A stretch of 33,339 nt of DNA from Acetobacteraceae bacterium (GTDB lineage Bacteria > Pseudomonadota > Alphaproteobacteria > Acetobacterales > Acetobacteraceae), in contig JAKFUL010000039.1 in assembly GCA_021732665.1 (NCBI GenBank), positions 1 through 33,339 of the forward strand. The letters run 5' to 3'. Made by a program: the position numbers and the translations under genes. The notes below the pieces were generated by a model. The model had not been told where the DNA came from. It saw only the letters and a list, made by a program, of their open reading frames with translations, and did not search any database. This document shows, one piece after another, positions 8,914-18,065 of this stretch. Position 1 is the first letter of the stretch. Each line of letters starts with the position of its first letter.

Positions 8914-9040
8914 GCGAGGGCTCCCGTGGAATATGCGGCAAGTCTTGAGCGGCGCGACCGCCGCCGCAAGGGGGGCGGGCAACCCTGGCGGGTGTTGCGG
9001 CGTTCAATCGGCAGGCAAGAGCAAGGGATGGACACTGCCC

Positions 9041-9172
9041 ATGATGCAACCCGAAACCCCGACCGAGCGCGTGCGCCAGGGCGAGTCACGCGGGCATATG
9101 CGCATCGTGCTCTGGGTCTCGATGCTGGGCGCGATCATTGCCATGACGGTCGCCTGGCTCGCCACCCGATGA
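9041..9172 (+). CDS. Small single-pass membrane protein (43 residues), unrecognised
   Basis: The reading frame starts ATGATG. A polar, charged N-terminal half of about 20 residues (PETPTERVRQGESRGH) is followed by one hydrophobic helix (IVLWVSMLGAIIAMTVAWLA, residues 22-41) and ends in Thr-Arg. I do not recognise a family. Support for it being real is the clean membrane segment, the weak AGGGA 13 bases upstream, and the ATGA overlap with the next small frame. The 127-base gap upstream, shared with the divergent amidase gene, shows no clear promoter. A longer in-frame version starting at 8912 would run through low-quality sequence and is not preferred. Confidence 0.5.
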   Translation: MMQPETPTERVRQGESRGHMRIVLWVSMLGAIIAMTVAWLATR

Positions 9173-9357
9173 GCGACCGGCCCGGCGGTGCAAGGCCCGC
9201 CAGCGAACCCATCGAGCCGGAAGGCCGCACCCAGGATGGGCGCGACCAAACGGAGGTGGTGCTGGAAGAAGCGCTGCCCGAGGAGGATCAGCGCCGCGAC
9301 CAGCTCGATGACGACCCCGACAAGCGCCCGGAGCCGCGGAAGCCCGCGCGGCCTTAG
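9169..9357 (+). CDS. Small highly charged protein (62 residues), unrecognised
   Basis: It starts with ATGA overlapping the stop of the small membrane protein gene. The product is rich in Asp, Glu, Arg and Pro, with an acidic centre (EVVLEEALPEEDQ) and a basic Pro-rich tail (KRPEPRKPARP). It is probably disordered. It ends at TAG 9355-9357, overlapping the convergent hemC stop by four bases (9354-9357). No family is recognised. Coupling to a membrane peptide suggests a shared role, which is inference. Confidence 0.5.
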   Translation: MSDRPGGARPASEPIEPEGRTQDGRDQTEVVLEEALPEEDQRRDQLDDDPDKRPEPRKPARP

Positions 9358-10391
9358 CCGAAGACGTCGGCCGGGCTGTCCGCGCCCAGTTCCAGCCCCA
9401 GTTCGCGGCCCATCCGCGCGGCGTCGCGCGCATGGCCGGTGATCTGGCGCTTCAACAGGAAGCTGCCATCGGCGCGGGCAATGAGGCCGGTCAGCCGCAT
9501 CTGCCGGTCCGGCAGCAGCTCGGCATGCGCGCCGATGGGCGTGCGGCAGGAGCCGTCCAGCGCGCCGAGCAGCGCGCGCTCGGCATCCGCCATGATCCGG
9601 CTGGGGATGTGCTGGATGGCGCCGAGCAGTTCCCGAAGTTCATCATCATCTTCACGGACGGTCACGCCGATGATGCCCTGGCAGGCTGCCGGCACCATCA
9701 CGGTGGGGTCGAGCACCAGATCGGCCTCGCGCTCCATCTCCAGCCGCTTGAGGCCGGCGATCGCCAGCAGCGTGGCCGAGACATGGCCGCCATGAACCCG
9801 GCCGAGCCGCGTCTGCACATTGCCGCGCAGCATGCCTATGCGCAGGTCCGGCCGCACCGCAAGGAGCTGCGCCTGGCGCCGCACCGAGGAGGTGCCGATC
9901 AGCGCGCCATAGGGCAGGGCGGCCAGCGGGTTGGCCGGGTCCACCGCGTCCTCCATGCCCGGCCCGAGGATGATGGCGTCGCGGCAATCCTCGCGCTCCA
10001 GCACGCAGGCGAGCACGATGCCGGGGGGGAGTTCGGTTTCCAGGTCCTTCAGTGAATGGACGGCGAAATCAACCCGGCCATCCAGCAGCGCCTCATGGAT
10101 TTCCTTGGCGAAGAGGCCCTTGCCGCCGATCTCCGACAGGCGCCGCGTCTGGATCGCGTCGCCGGAGGTGATGATCTGGTGTTCCTCAAAGGCCTTGGCG
10201 TCGCGCATCAGCGGGCAGAAGCGCGTGATCAGGCTGAGGAAATGCCGGGTCTGGTAAAGCGCCAGGGGCGATGCCCTGGTGCCCACCTTCATCGGCAGGC
10301 TGCGATGGTGCGGCCTGACCATCCGGCCCCCACCTTGCCTTGTGTCTTGGCTCGTCGCGGTCATCCGGACGTCGTTCGTGGTCGCGCTCAT
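9354..10391 (-). CDS. hemC: Porphobilinogen deaminase (hydroxymethylbilane synthase)
   Basis: HemC joins four porphobilinogens into hydroxymethylbilane, the linear precursor shared by heme and bacteriochlorophyll. Hallmarks are KVGTRASPLALYQT near the N-terminus, FAVHSLKDLETELPPG, the Arg-rich GTSSVRRQAQLL, and Cys282 in GSCRTPIGAH, which carries the dipyrromethane cofactor. The ATG at 10391 overlaps the bchP stop as ATGA and gives 345 residues, about 33 longer at the N-terminus than usual. Starts at 10328 (MVRPHH) or 10292 (MKVGTR) would give a more typical protein. It is the last gene of the leftward photosynthesis operon, which would tie precursor supply to pigment genes. Confidence 0.93.
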   Translation of the reverse strand: MSATTNDVRMTATSQDTRQGGGRMVRPHHRSLPMKVGTRASPLALYQTRHFLSLITRFCPLMRDAKAFEEHQIITSGDAIQTRRLSEIGGKGLFAKEIHEALLDGRVDFAVHSLKDLETELPPGIVLACVLEREDCRDAIILGPGMEDAVDPANPLAALPYGALIGTSSVRRQAQLLAVRPDLRIGMLRGNVQTRLGRVHGGHVSATLLAIAGLKRLEMEREADLVLDPTVMVPAACQGIIGVTVREDDDELRELLGAIQHIPSRIMADAERALLGALDGSCRTPIGAHAELLPDRQMRLTGLIARADGSFLLKRQITGHARDAARMGRELGLELGADSPADVFG

Positions 10392-11566
10392 GCCCGTGTC
10401 AGCCCCAGAAGTTGCGCTGTGTCCTTGAAGAAGATCTTCGCATGCGCCAGCGGGTCCTTCCGGACCAGTTTCTTGTTCATGTAACCCTCCCAGGTCAGGC
10501 GCTGGACGTCGGGATCCTGGCACATCTTCACGAACCGCTCCCTCGTCCAATCGTTACGATACCAAAAGTATTGCATGATGCCAAGCACCAGAAAAGTCTG
10601 GCCGTGTTCTTTCATGAAAAGCTTTCTGGCCAGTTTCAGCGCCTTCGCATCGCCGGTTTCCAGCAGCTTCGCCGCTGCCATGGCCGCCAGCCGGCCACCC
10701 AGCATGGCGTAGTAGATGCCCTCACCCGAAGCGGGGGCGACCACGCCGGCGGCATCGCCTGCCAGGATCACGTCGCGGCCATTGTCCCATTTCTTCAACG
10801 GCTTGAGTGGGATGGGCGCGCCCTCGCGCCGGATCGTGTGCCAGCCATCCATGCCCATCGAGGCGCGCAGCCCGGTGATCGAGCCGCGCAGCGAAAAGCC
10901 TTTATGCGCGCTGCCCGTGCCGATCGAGGCGGTTTTCCCATGCGGAAAAATCCAGGAGTAGAAATCGGGCGAATACTTGCCCTCATAGATCACGTCGCAG
11001 CGCCGGCCATCCCAGCTGTCGCCCTCGGGCGCCTCGACGATCTCGTGATAGGCGAACACGCATTTCGGCAGGGGCTGGTCGGGCAGGGCCTGCTTGGCGA
11101 CCTGGCTGCGCGCGCCATCGGCGCCGATCACGCAGCGCGCGCGCACCCGCACCGGATTCTCGGCGCCCTTGGGCAGGTATTCCACCACCGAGACGCCATC
11201 CGCGTCGCGGCTGATGTTTTCGAAGGTGCCGCGGCGCCATTCGGCGCCGTTCTCCTCAGCCCGCTGCCGCAGCCATTCGTCGAAATGCTCGCGGTCGACC
11301 ATGCCGACGTAACCGTTCTCGACCGGCATATCGACCCATTTGTGCTTGGGAGAGAACATCCGGGCGCAGCTGATCCGGGCCACGATCTGATGGTCGGGGA
11401 TCTGGAAGTCTCGGATGGCGCGGGGGGGGATGGCGCCGCCGCAGGGCTTGATGCGCCCGGCGCGGTCGAGCATCAGGACCGAATGCCCGGCCCGGGCCAG
11501 GTCATCGGCCGCCGTGGCGCCCGCCGGGCCGCCGCCCACCACCACCACATCGAATGTCTTGTTCAT
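10388..11566 (-). CDS. bchP: Geranylgeranyl reductase
   Basis: This 392-residue flavoprotein reduces the geranylgeranyl tail of bacteriochlorophyll to phytyl in three NADPH-dependent steps, the last stage of bacteriochlorophyll a synthesis. It opens with an FAD-binding dinucleotide fold (VVVGGGPAGATAADDLARAG, from residue 8) and KPCGGAIPPRA. It later carries GDAAGVVAPASGEGIYYAM, the second FAD motif of the geranylgeranyl reductase family. The length matches BchP of purple bacteria. ATG 11566 overlaps the transporter stop (ATGA). The order bchG, PucC-like gene, bchP is the usual one in purple bacteria and supports BchP over archaeal-type lipid reductases. Confidence 0.95.
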   Translation of the reverse strand: MNKTFDVVVVGGGPAGATAADDLARAGHSVLMLDRAGRIKPCGGAIPPRAIRDFQIPDHQIVARISCARMFSPKHKWVDMPVENGYVGMVDREHFDEWLRQRAEENGAEWRRGTFENISRDADGVSVVEYLPKGAENPVRVRARCVIGADGARSQVAKQALPDQPLPKCVFAYHEIVEAPEGDSWDGRRCDVIYEGKYSPDFYSWIFPHGKTASIGTGSAHKGFSLRGSITGLRASMGMDGWHTIRREGAPIPLKPLKKWDNGRDVILAGDAAGVVAPASGEGIYYAMLGGRLAAMAAAKLLETGDAKALKLARKLFMKEHGQTFLVLGIMQYFWYRNDWTRERFVKMCQDPDVQRLTWEGYMNKKLVRKDPLAHAKIFFKDTAQLLGLTRA

Positions 11567-12861
11567 GCGCGTGCCTCCTTGAACCTGCCCGGTCGTGCAG
11601 CCACGCCGGTGTGTTGATCATTGATGCGCCAGGCCAGCACCGCAGCCGCGACGAACAGCGCCGCCTCGGTGATGAAGACCAGCGAATAGGCGGGGCCCGC
11701 CGCCCCCAGCAGCAGCCGCCCCAGGTCGCACAGCACCGTGCCGGCCAGCCCACCCAGGCCGAAGGCGATGGCCTGCGCAGCACCCCACAGCCCCATGCGC
11801 ATGCCGGCCCGCCCCTCACCCTCGCGGCCCGCGAGCTGCATCATCGAGCCGATGGCCGCGGCGGCGAAGGCGCCATTGGCGACACCGAGCAGGAAGAAAC
11901 CCATGCCGAGCGGGAATCCGGGCCGCGCGCCTGCCAGCAGCGCCAGCATCAGCGCCGAGGCCAGGCAGCCGCCCACCCGCCAGCCCCGCAGCGAGCCGAA
12001 GGGGCGGCCGGCGAAGAGACTGCCGCACAGCCCCACCAGCACCATGCCCAGCGCGGTGCCGGCATTCTGCTGCCCGGCCAGCGAAGTGGACTGGCCGATG
12101 GTCAGGCCAAAAACCTCGCCCGCGAAAGGCTCGAGGATCAGGTCGGCCGCGCTGTAGGCCAGCATCGAGACGAACACGAAGACGGTGAATTGCCGCGCCG
12201 AAGGCTCGGCCCAGACTTCCCGAAGTGCCGCGCGGAAATCCACCTCGCGCGCCGGCGGGCGGGCGGCGCGGCCCTCGATTCCGAGCACGGCGACGCAGGC
12301 CAGCAGGAAGGCGACAGCGCACAACCCGCCGACCACGGCGAAAAGCCGCCCGGCCGAGAAAGGGTCCAGCAGCTTGCCCGCGATGGTGGCGGTGATGGCG
12401 AAACCCGCGATCATCATCAGCCAGACGATGGTGCCGGCGGCGGCGCGACGTGCCGGCGCCACCTCACCTGCCAACAGGGTCAGCAGCGAGGTGCCCGCGG
12501 CCCCCACCCCCGCGCCGATCATCACGAAGGAGATGACGGCCAGCGCCACGCCCTCCCAGAAATGTTGCAGCATCAGCCCGGTCGCAAAAGCGGCGCCGGC
12601 GCCACCGAGCGCCAGGACCGCCATGCCGCCGATGATCCAGGGCGTGCGCCTGCCGCCGGCATCCGAGCCATGGCCCATGCGCGGCCGCAGCATCTGCATG
12701 GCATAATGCAGCCCGACGAGCAGCCCGGGCAGGGTGGCGGGCAGGGCGAGTTCCACCACCATGGCGCGGTTGATGGTGGAGGTGCAGAGCACAACCACCG
12801 CGCCCAGCGCCGTCTGCACCAGCCCGAGGCGGAAAATGCCGAACCAGGACAGCCCGGTCAT
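11563..12861 (-). CDS. BCD-family MFS protein (PucC/LhaA-like) between bchG and bchP
   Basis: This 432-residue inner-membrane protein has about 12 hydrophobic segments. It starts MTGLSWFGIFRLGLVQTALG, matching the start of the PucC/LhaA family. LCTSTINRAMVVELALPATLPGLLVGLHYA is the family's conserved first loop region. It corresponds in position to ORF428 of Rhodobacter, between bchG and bchP. PucC and LhaA help assemble light-harvesting complexes, probably by delivering bacteriochlorophyll; this paralogue may act beside the synthase and reductase. Start 12861 is chosen because it overlaps the bchG stop (ATGA); upstream in-frame sequence is the antisense-like reading of bchG. A second family member, lhaA, lies in the rightward operon. 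Confidence 0.9.
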   Translation of the reverse strand: MTGLSWFGIFRLGLVQTALGAVVVLCTSTINRAMVVELALPATLPGLLVGLHYAMQMLRPRMGHGSDAGGRRTPWIIGGMAVLALGGAGAAFATGLMLQHFWEGVALAVISFVMIGAGVGAAGTSLLTLLAGEVAPARRAAAGTIVWLMMIAGFAITATIAGKLLDPFSAGRLFAVVGGLCAVAFLLACVAVLGIEGRAARPPAREVDFRAALREVWAEPSARQFTVFVFVSMLAYSAADLILEPFAGEVFGLTIGQSTSLAGQQNAGTALGMVLVGLCGSLFAGRPFGSLRGWRVGGCLASALMLALLAGARPGFPLGMGFFLLGVANGAFAAAAIGSMMQLAGREGEGRAGMRMGLWGAAQAIAFGLGGLAGTVLCDLGRLLLGAAGPAYSLVFITEAALFVAAAVLAWRINDQHTGVAARPGRFKEARA

Positions 12862-13748
12862 GCGAGCCACCGCACAGCGACGGCGCAGACCATCATGCCC
12901 AAGACCGAAAGCCCCACGCCGGTCGCATTGTACCAGGGCGCCTGGCCGCGGGGGTCGCGCAGCAGGCGGGGAATGCACAAGCCCTGCGCCACCATCAGCG
13001 CGACGATGACCGGCGCCGCCCAGTACAGCCCCCAGGAGATCAGCAGCCCCACCACCACCGCCTGCGGCACCAGCATCAACCAGCACGCCACCCGCGCCGC
13101 GCGCTCGGGCCCCAGCTGCACCGGCAGGGAGGCGATGCCCATCTGCCGATCGCCCTCGATCGACTTGAAATCATTCAGCACCATGATGCCGATGGTGGCC
13201 ACGCTGTAGAGCCCGGCCAGCCAGAAGATCTCGCCCCCCGGCACCGCGCCGCCCAGCATCACCGCCGCCCCGGTCACCCAGGCCAGCCCCTCATAACAGA
13301 TGCCGCAGGCGGTGTTGCCGAACCAGCCATTGAGCTTCAGGCGCAGCGGCGGCGCGCTGTAGGCCCAGGCGAAGATCAGCCCCAGCAGCGTGGCGGCGAC
13401 CACCACGGGGCCGAGCGCCAGGGCCACCAGCATAGAAAGCCCGGCCCAGATCCAGGCGATATACAGGCCCCATTGGCCCGGAATCCGCCCGGAGGGAATC
13501 GGCCGGTTGGGCTCGTTGATCGCGTCGACATGGCGGTCATGCCAGTCGTTGATTGCCTGGGATGTGGCGCAGACCATGGGGCCGCAGAGCAGCACGCCAA
13601 GCGCGATCTCGCCGGGATGGGTGTGCAGCGGCACGCCCGCCGAAACCACGCCGCACAGAAACGCCCAGCAGGGCGGGAACCAGGTGACGGGCTTGAGCAG
13701 TTCGAGAACCGCCGAGGGCGCCAGACGGGGCATCATCACATCCGACAT
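12858..13748 (-). CDS. bchG: Bacteriochlorophyll synthase (bacteriochlorophyllide esterifying)
   Basis: BchG is a UbiA-superfamily membrane prenyltransferase of 296 residues that attaches geranylgeranyl diphosphate to bacteriochlorophyllide a. The first Asp-rich motif is NDWHDRHVDAINEPNRPIPS (residues 67-86), with the NRPIPSGRI signature of chlorophyll synthases. The second is LNDFKSIEGDRQMG near residue 190. Eight or nine membrane segments are evident. ATG 13748 shares one base with the ppsR stop (TGATG). Its placement directly after ppsR differs from the Rhodobacter bchEJG arrangement; here no bchE or bchJ precedes it. Confidence 0.96.
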   Translation of the reverse strand: MSDVMMPRLAPSAVLELLKPVTWFPPCWAFLCGVVSAGVPLHTHPGEIALGVLLCGPMVCATSQAINDWHDRHVDAINEPNRPIPSGRIPGQWGLYIAWIWAGLSMLVALALGPVVVAATLLGLIFAWAYSAPPLRLKLNGWFGNTACGICYEGLAWVTGAAVMLGGAVPGGEIFWLAGLYSVATIGIMVLNDFKSIEGDRQMGIASLPVQLGPERAARVACWLMLVPQAVVVGLLISWGLYWAAPVIVALMVAQGLCIPRLLRDPRGQAPWYNATGVGLSVLGMMVCAVAVRWLA

Positions 13749-15157
13749 CAGGCATCCTCCTCCCCGGCGTGGTCGCCGATGTTGAAACGCCGCAATTTCA
13801 CGTATAGCGACTGGCGCGACAGCCCGAGCATCTCGGCCGCCAGCGCCCGGTTGTCGGAGGAGAGTTCCAGTGCCGCCTCGATCGCCAGCTTTTCGATGAC
13901 GTCGGTCGCGTCGCGCACCATGTCGCGCAGCGGCACCCGGCCCACGAGTTCGGACAGGTTCGCCGCCGGTGCGGGGATGCTGCCGCCGGTATTGGCGCGG
14001 CTGACGCGCGGGCCGATGTCGCGGATGGCGAAGCCATAGGCCGGCTGGCCCTGACCCGGCATCTCGGCCGCCGAGACCTCGACCTGGCTCTCGCTTCCGA
14101 GTGCGCCGCGCAGCATGGTCTGCAGCAGCCGCACCGGGCCGCGCATGCGCAGATTGGCCAGCAGGACATCGAGTTCGACCTCCTGCCGGCCGAGGAAGCG
14201 GCCCAACGGTTCGCCCTCGGCCTGGGAGACGCTGGTCAACTCGGCCAGGCTGAGGAAGGCGGGGTTGGCGGCCAGCATCCGGCCATCGCCGCCGGTTACC
14301 ACCAGCCCATCGGGCGAAACCTGCAGGAAGGCCGCGAGTCGCGAGGCGCCCTCGGGCAGGCGCAGCTCCGGCGCGTCGCCGGTCGCCATGCGCAGCATGA
14401 AATAATTGCGCTCGTCATGCCGCAGCAGCGAGGCGGAAACCAGCGCCTCGCGCACCGAGCCCGCGAGTCGCAGCGGCACATCCTCGGCCCGCCCGGCGGC
14501 GCGGGCCTGGGCCAGCAGCCCCTGCAGCCTCGCACTCGCACTCTGGTCGAACAGGTCGTTCAGCGTCCGGCTCGCCGAAGGGCCGGGCAACACGGCCATG
14601 ATGCGGTCGGCGGCGAGGTTGGTCTCGGTGATGCGCAGCGTCGCGGCATCGGCCAGCAGCACCGGCTCGGCCGACATCTGGAACAGCACCCGGTAGCGGG
14701 TTTCCATCTGCCTGAGGCGGCCATAATCGCGCTCGACGGCCTGCAACGCCTCCATCAACTGCTGCTGGAGCTGGGTCAGCGGGCGCAGATCGCGGCCGAA
14801 GACGACGACACTTCCATTGGCGGCGTGCGAGGCCGTGCACATCAGCGCCACCGGCGGGCCGTTGGGCGCCTGCTGGTTCACATGTCGTGCGCGCGCGGTG
14901 CCTTGGCCGGCCTCCGCCAGCAATTCCCGTGCCTTGTGTCGGCTGTCAGGTGCGGTCGTCTCGGCCCAGTCCCGGCCAACCCATCCACGCAATCCCGCCA
15001 GGGCGGGAGCCAGTTCGCTTGAGCCGAATGCCACATCCTCAATCATGCCGGTGGCACCCAGCACGAAGGTGATGTCAGCCGCGGCCGCGAGCAGTTGCGC
15101 GGTGGTCTGCGGTTCCAGGCCCAGAAACGCCCCAACGGGGGTTTGGAAGCCCGACAA
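13748..15157 (-). CDS. ppsR: Photosynthesis-gene repressor PpsR/CrtJ
   Basis: PpsR (CrtJ) represses bch, crt and light-harvesting genes by binding TGT-N12-ACA pairs, usually more strongly in oxygen. This 469-residue protein has an N-terminal PAS-like region to about 120 and a Gln-rich helix (LTQLQQQLMEALQAVERDYG). Two further PAS domains follow, and a Fis-type helix-turn-helix spans 435-461 (AAEMLGLSRQSLYVKLRRFN). The length matches the 464-469 residues of known homologues. The TTG at 15157 is chosen because AAAGGAAAG lies just upstream. Only one cysteine (residue 107) is present, so the redox cysteines described for CrtJ/PpsR in the PAS and HTH regions seem absent. Its 5' end lies inside aerR. 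Confidence 0.95.
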   Translation of the reverse strand: MSGFQTPVGAFLGLEPQTTAQLLAAAADITFVLGATGMIEDVAFGSSELAPALAGLRGWVGRDWAETTAPDSRHKARELLAEAGQGTARARHVNQQAPNGPPVALMCTASHAANGSVVVFGRDLRPLTQLQQQLMEALQAVERDYGRLRQMETRYRVLFQMSAEPVLLADAATLRITETNLAADRIMAVLPGPSASRTLNDLFDQSASARLQGLLAQARAAGRAEDVPLRLAGSVREALVSASLLRHDERNYFMLRMATGDAPELRLPEGASRLAAFLQVSPDGLVVTGGDGRMLAANPAFLSLAELTSVSQAEGEPLGRFLGRQEVELDVLLANLRMRGPVRLLQTMLRGALGSESQVEVSAAEMPGQGQPAYGFAIRDIGPRVSRANTGGSIPAPAANLSELVGRVPLRDMVRDATDVIEKLAIEAALELSSDNRALAAEMLGLSRQSLYVKLRRFNIGDHAGEEDA

Positions 15158-16004
15158 TTCTTTCCTTTCGCGTGACAGGGCCGGCACGGCCCTTGGAATG
15201 TGAACCCGAGGCGTCGGGGAAGGCGCCGGCGCGCGCCTCGACCAGGCGCAAGCCCTCGCCCAGCGCCGCGCGGGCATCGAGCGCCCAGCCATCGGCGCCT
15301 GTGCGCGCGCCGAAGGCCGGGTCAAGCGACAGCGCGGCGCCGTCGACGATGACCGCGGGCGCCTCCCGCCGCATGGCGCGGCGCATGGCGGCGATGGCCT
15401 GGCGCAGCTGCGGCAGCGCCTCGTTGCGGGCGATCGACAGGCCGAGCAGGGCAGGGCGCATGGCCCGCACCTCGGCCACCAAGTCGGCAGGGGTGGCGGG
15501 CCTGATGTGCTGCGCTATCCAGCCGTCATTGCGGAAGAACTCGGCTACCATGGCGGCGCCGAAATCATGCTGCTCGCCCGGGAGGGTGGAGACGAGGATG
15601 CTGCGCTCCGGGCCCGCGACCAGGACGGGCTGCGGCGCCTGTTCGGCGATGCCGCGCAGGATGCCGCGCAGCCGCCACATGGCGAGTGTGACTGTGGCGA
15701 AGGAACAATGGTCCTGCTCCCACATCTCGTTCAGCGCCCGCGCCGCGGGGGCGAGCAGGTTGAGCATGATGACGTCACCGGGAACGCCGCGGGCGGCGAG
15801 CGCCGCCAGCTGCGCCTCGCCCTGACCGCCGGCGATCAGGGCCTCGACCAGGGCCAAGGTTTCGGGTAGCGGCGAGTCGTCGCAGCCGGGCGGCGCATGC
15901 AGCTTGAGCAGTTGCGGAATGACGCGTTGCCGGATGGCCTGGACCAGCGCGGGCTGGTTCAGATCTGACATCATCGCGTCGGGGGTTACCTGCTGTTGGA
16001 GCAT
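15075..16004 (-). CDS. ppaA: B12-binding antirepressor AerR/PpaA
   Basis: AerR/PpaA binds cobalamin and, when light-activated, antagonises PpsR/CrtJ. The protein has the helical cap typical of B12 sensors (EMWEQDHCSFATVTLAMWRL, residues 93-112). It also has an ExHxxG version of the B12 motif, GEQHDFGAAM, with His146, close to the axial His145 reported for Rhodobacter capsulatus AerR. The Rossmann-like remainder extends to about residue 255. ATG 16004 has AAGGACGAGG just upstream; a TTG at 16052 lies inside the operator and is unlikely. The frame is 309 residues, longer than usual. Its last 27 codons overlap ppsR by 83 bases. The pair ppaA-ppsR heads the leftward operon. Confidence 0.9.
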   Translation of the reverse strand: MLQQQVTPDAMMSDLNQPALVQAIRQRVIPQLLKLHAPPGCDDSPLPETLALVEALIAGGQGEAQLAALAARGVPGDVIMLNLLAPAARALNEMWEQDHCSFATVTLAMWRLRGILRGIAEQAPQPVLVAGPERSILVSTLPGEQHDFGAAMVAEFFRNDGWIAQHIRPATPADLVAEVRAMRPALLGLSIARNEALPQLRQAIAAMRRAMRREAPAVIVDGAALSLDPAFGARTGADGWALDARAALGEGLRLVEARAGAFPDASGSHSKGRAGPVTRKERIVGLPNPRWGVSGPGTADHRATARGRG

Positions 16005-16022
16005 TGTGCCTCGTCCTTCCCT

Positions 16023-16052
16023 TTTATCATCCCGCTTCGGCAACGGTGTCAA
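16023..16052 (-). promoter_or_regulatory. Predicted leftward promoter for ppaA-ppsR-bchG operon
   Basis: Reading leftward, TTGACA (16052-16047) is followed after 18 bases by GATAAA (16028-16023). The predicted start site lies a few bases before the ppaA ATG at 16004, leaving room only for the ribosome site. The -35 hexamer lies within PpsR-like site 1. Prediction is by consensus only. Confidence 0.5.
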
Positions 16053-16064
16053 TCAGACTTTACG
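16047..16064. promoter_or_regulatory. PpsR/CrtJ-type operator, site 1
   Basis: The sequence TGTCAATCAGACTTTACG fits TGT-N12-ACA with the last base changed. Its left half TGTCAAT is the complement of the leftward -35 region, so bound PpsR would block the ppaA-ppsR promoter. It shares two bases with site 2. Confidence 0.6.
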
Positions 16065-16080
16065 TCAATCGAACTTGACA
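16063..16080. promoter_or_regulatory. PpsR/CrtJ-type operator, site 2
   Basis: The sequence CGTCAATCGAACTTGACA fits TGTC-N10-GACA with one mismatch (first base). Its right half contains the TTGACA -35 of the rightward bchF promoter. Pairs of such palindromes are the known binding mode of PpsR/CrtJ tetramers, though usually with several bases between sites rather than an overlap. Confidence 0.7.
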
Positions 16081-16104
16081 CCCGCTTGCCGCTCCCCCTA
16101 CCTT
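16075..16104 (+). promoter_or_regulatory. Predicted rightward promoter for the bchF operon
   Basis: TTGACA at 16075-16080 is followed after 18 bases by TACCTT at 16099-16104. The -35 is a perfect match and overlaps PpsR site 2, as expected for a repressed bch promoter. Transcription would start near 16111 and leave a leader of about 125 bases before bchF. Confidence 0.5.
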
Positions 16105-16140
16105 CCGATTCACCAAGAAGGCAGGTCCGCAACGGTTCAG

Positions 16141-16189
16141 TCCAGAAACCCTACTGAAATACTCAGGTTTGGGCGCTAATGTTTCTGGA
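16141..16189 (+). promoter_or_regulatory. Inverted repeat in the bchF leader
   Basis: TCCAGAAAC (16141-16149) and GTTTCTGGA (16181-16189) are perfect inverted copies with a 31-base interior. Inside, CTGA (16154-16157) can pair with TCAG (16163-16166), or alternatively CTGAA (16154-16158) can pair with TTCAG at 16136-16140. The feature lies between the predicted start site and the bchF ribosome site (GGGGGAGGGG at 16217-16226). It could be a leader RNA structure or a protein-binding palindrome; no known riboswitch is recognised. Confidence 0.45.
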
Positions 16190-16236
16190 ACGAACCAATC
16201 CGCAGCGGGCGCCTCTGGGGGAGGGGTTGTCAAGCT

Positions 16237-18062
<1,826 letters not shown>

Positions 18063-18065
18063 GGC

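Noticed and set aside
8912..9040. Upstream extension of the small membrane protein to 86 residues
   Set aside because: The added part is Gly/Ala/Arg-rich and its ATG lies within the start region of the opposing amidase gene.
11554..13209. Plus-strand open frame of 551 codons opposite the PucC-like gene and bchG
   Set aside because: Gln/His/Arg-rich shadow; both minus-strand genes have clear family motifs and coupled starts.
15158..15325. N-terminal extension of ppsR by 56 residues
   Set aside because: The extension is the out-of-frame reading of ppaA; the TTG at 15157 has a good purine-rich ribosome site and gives the family length.
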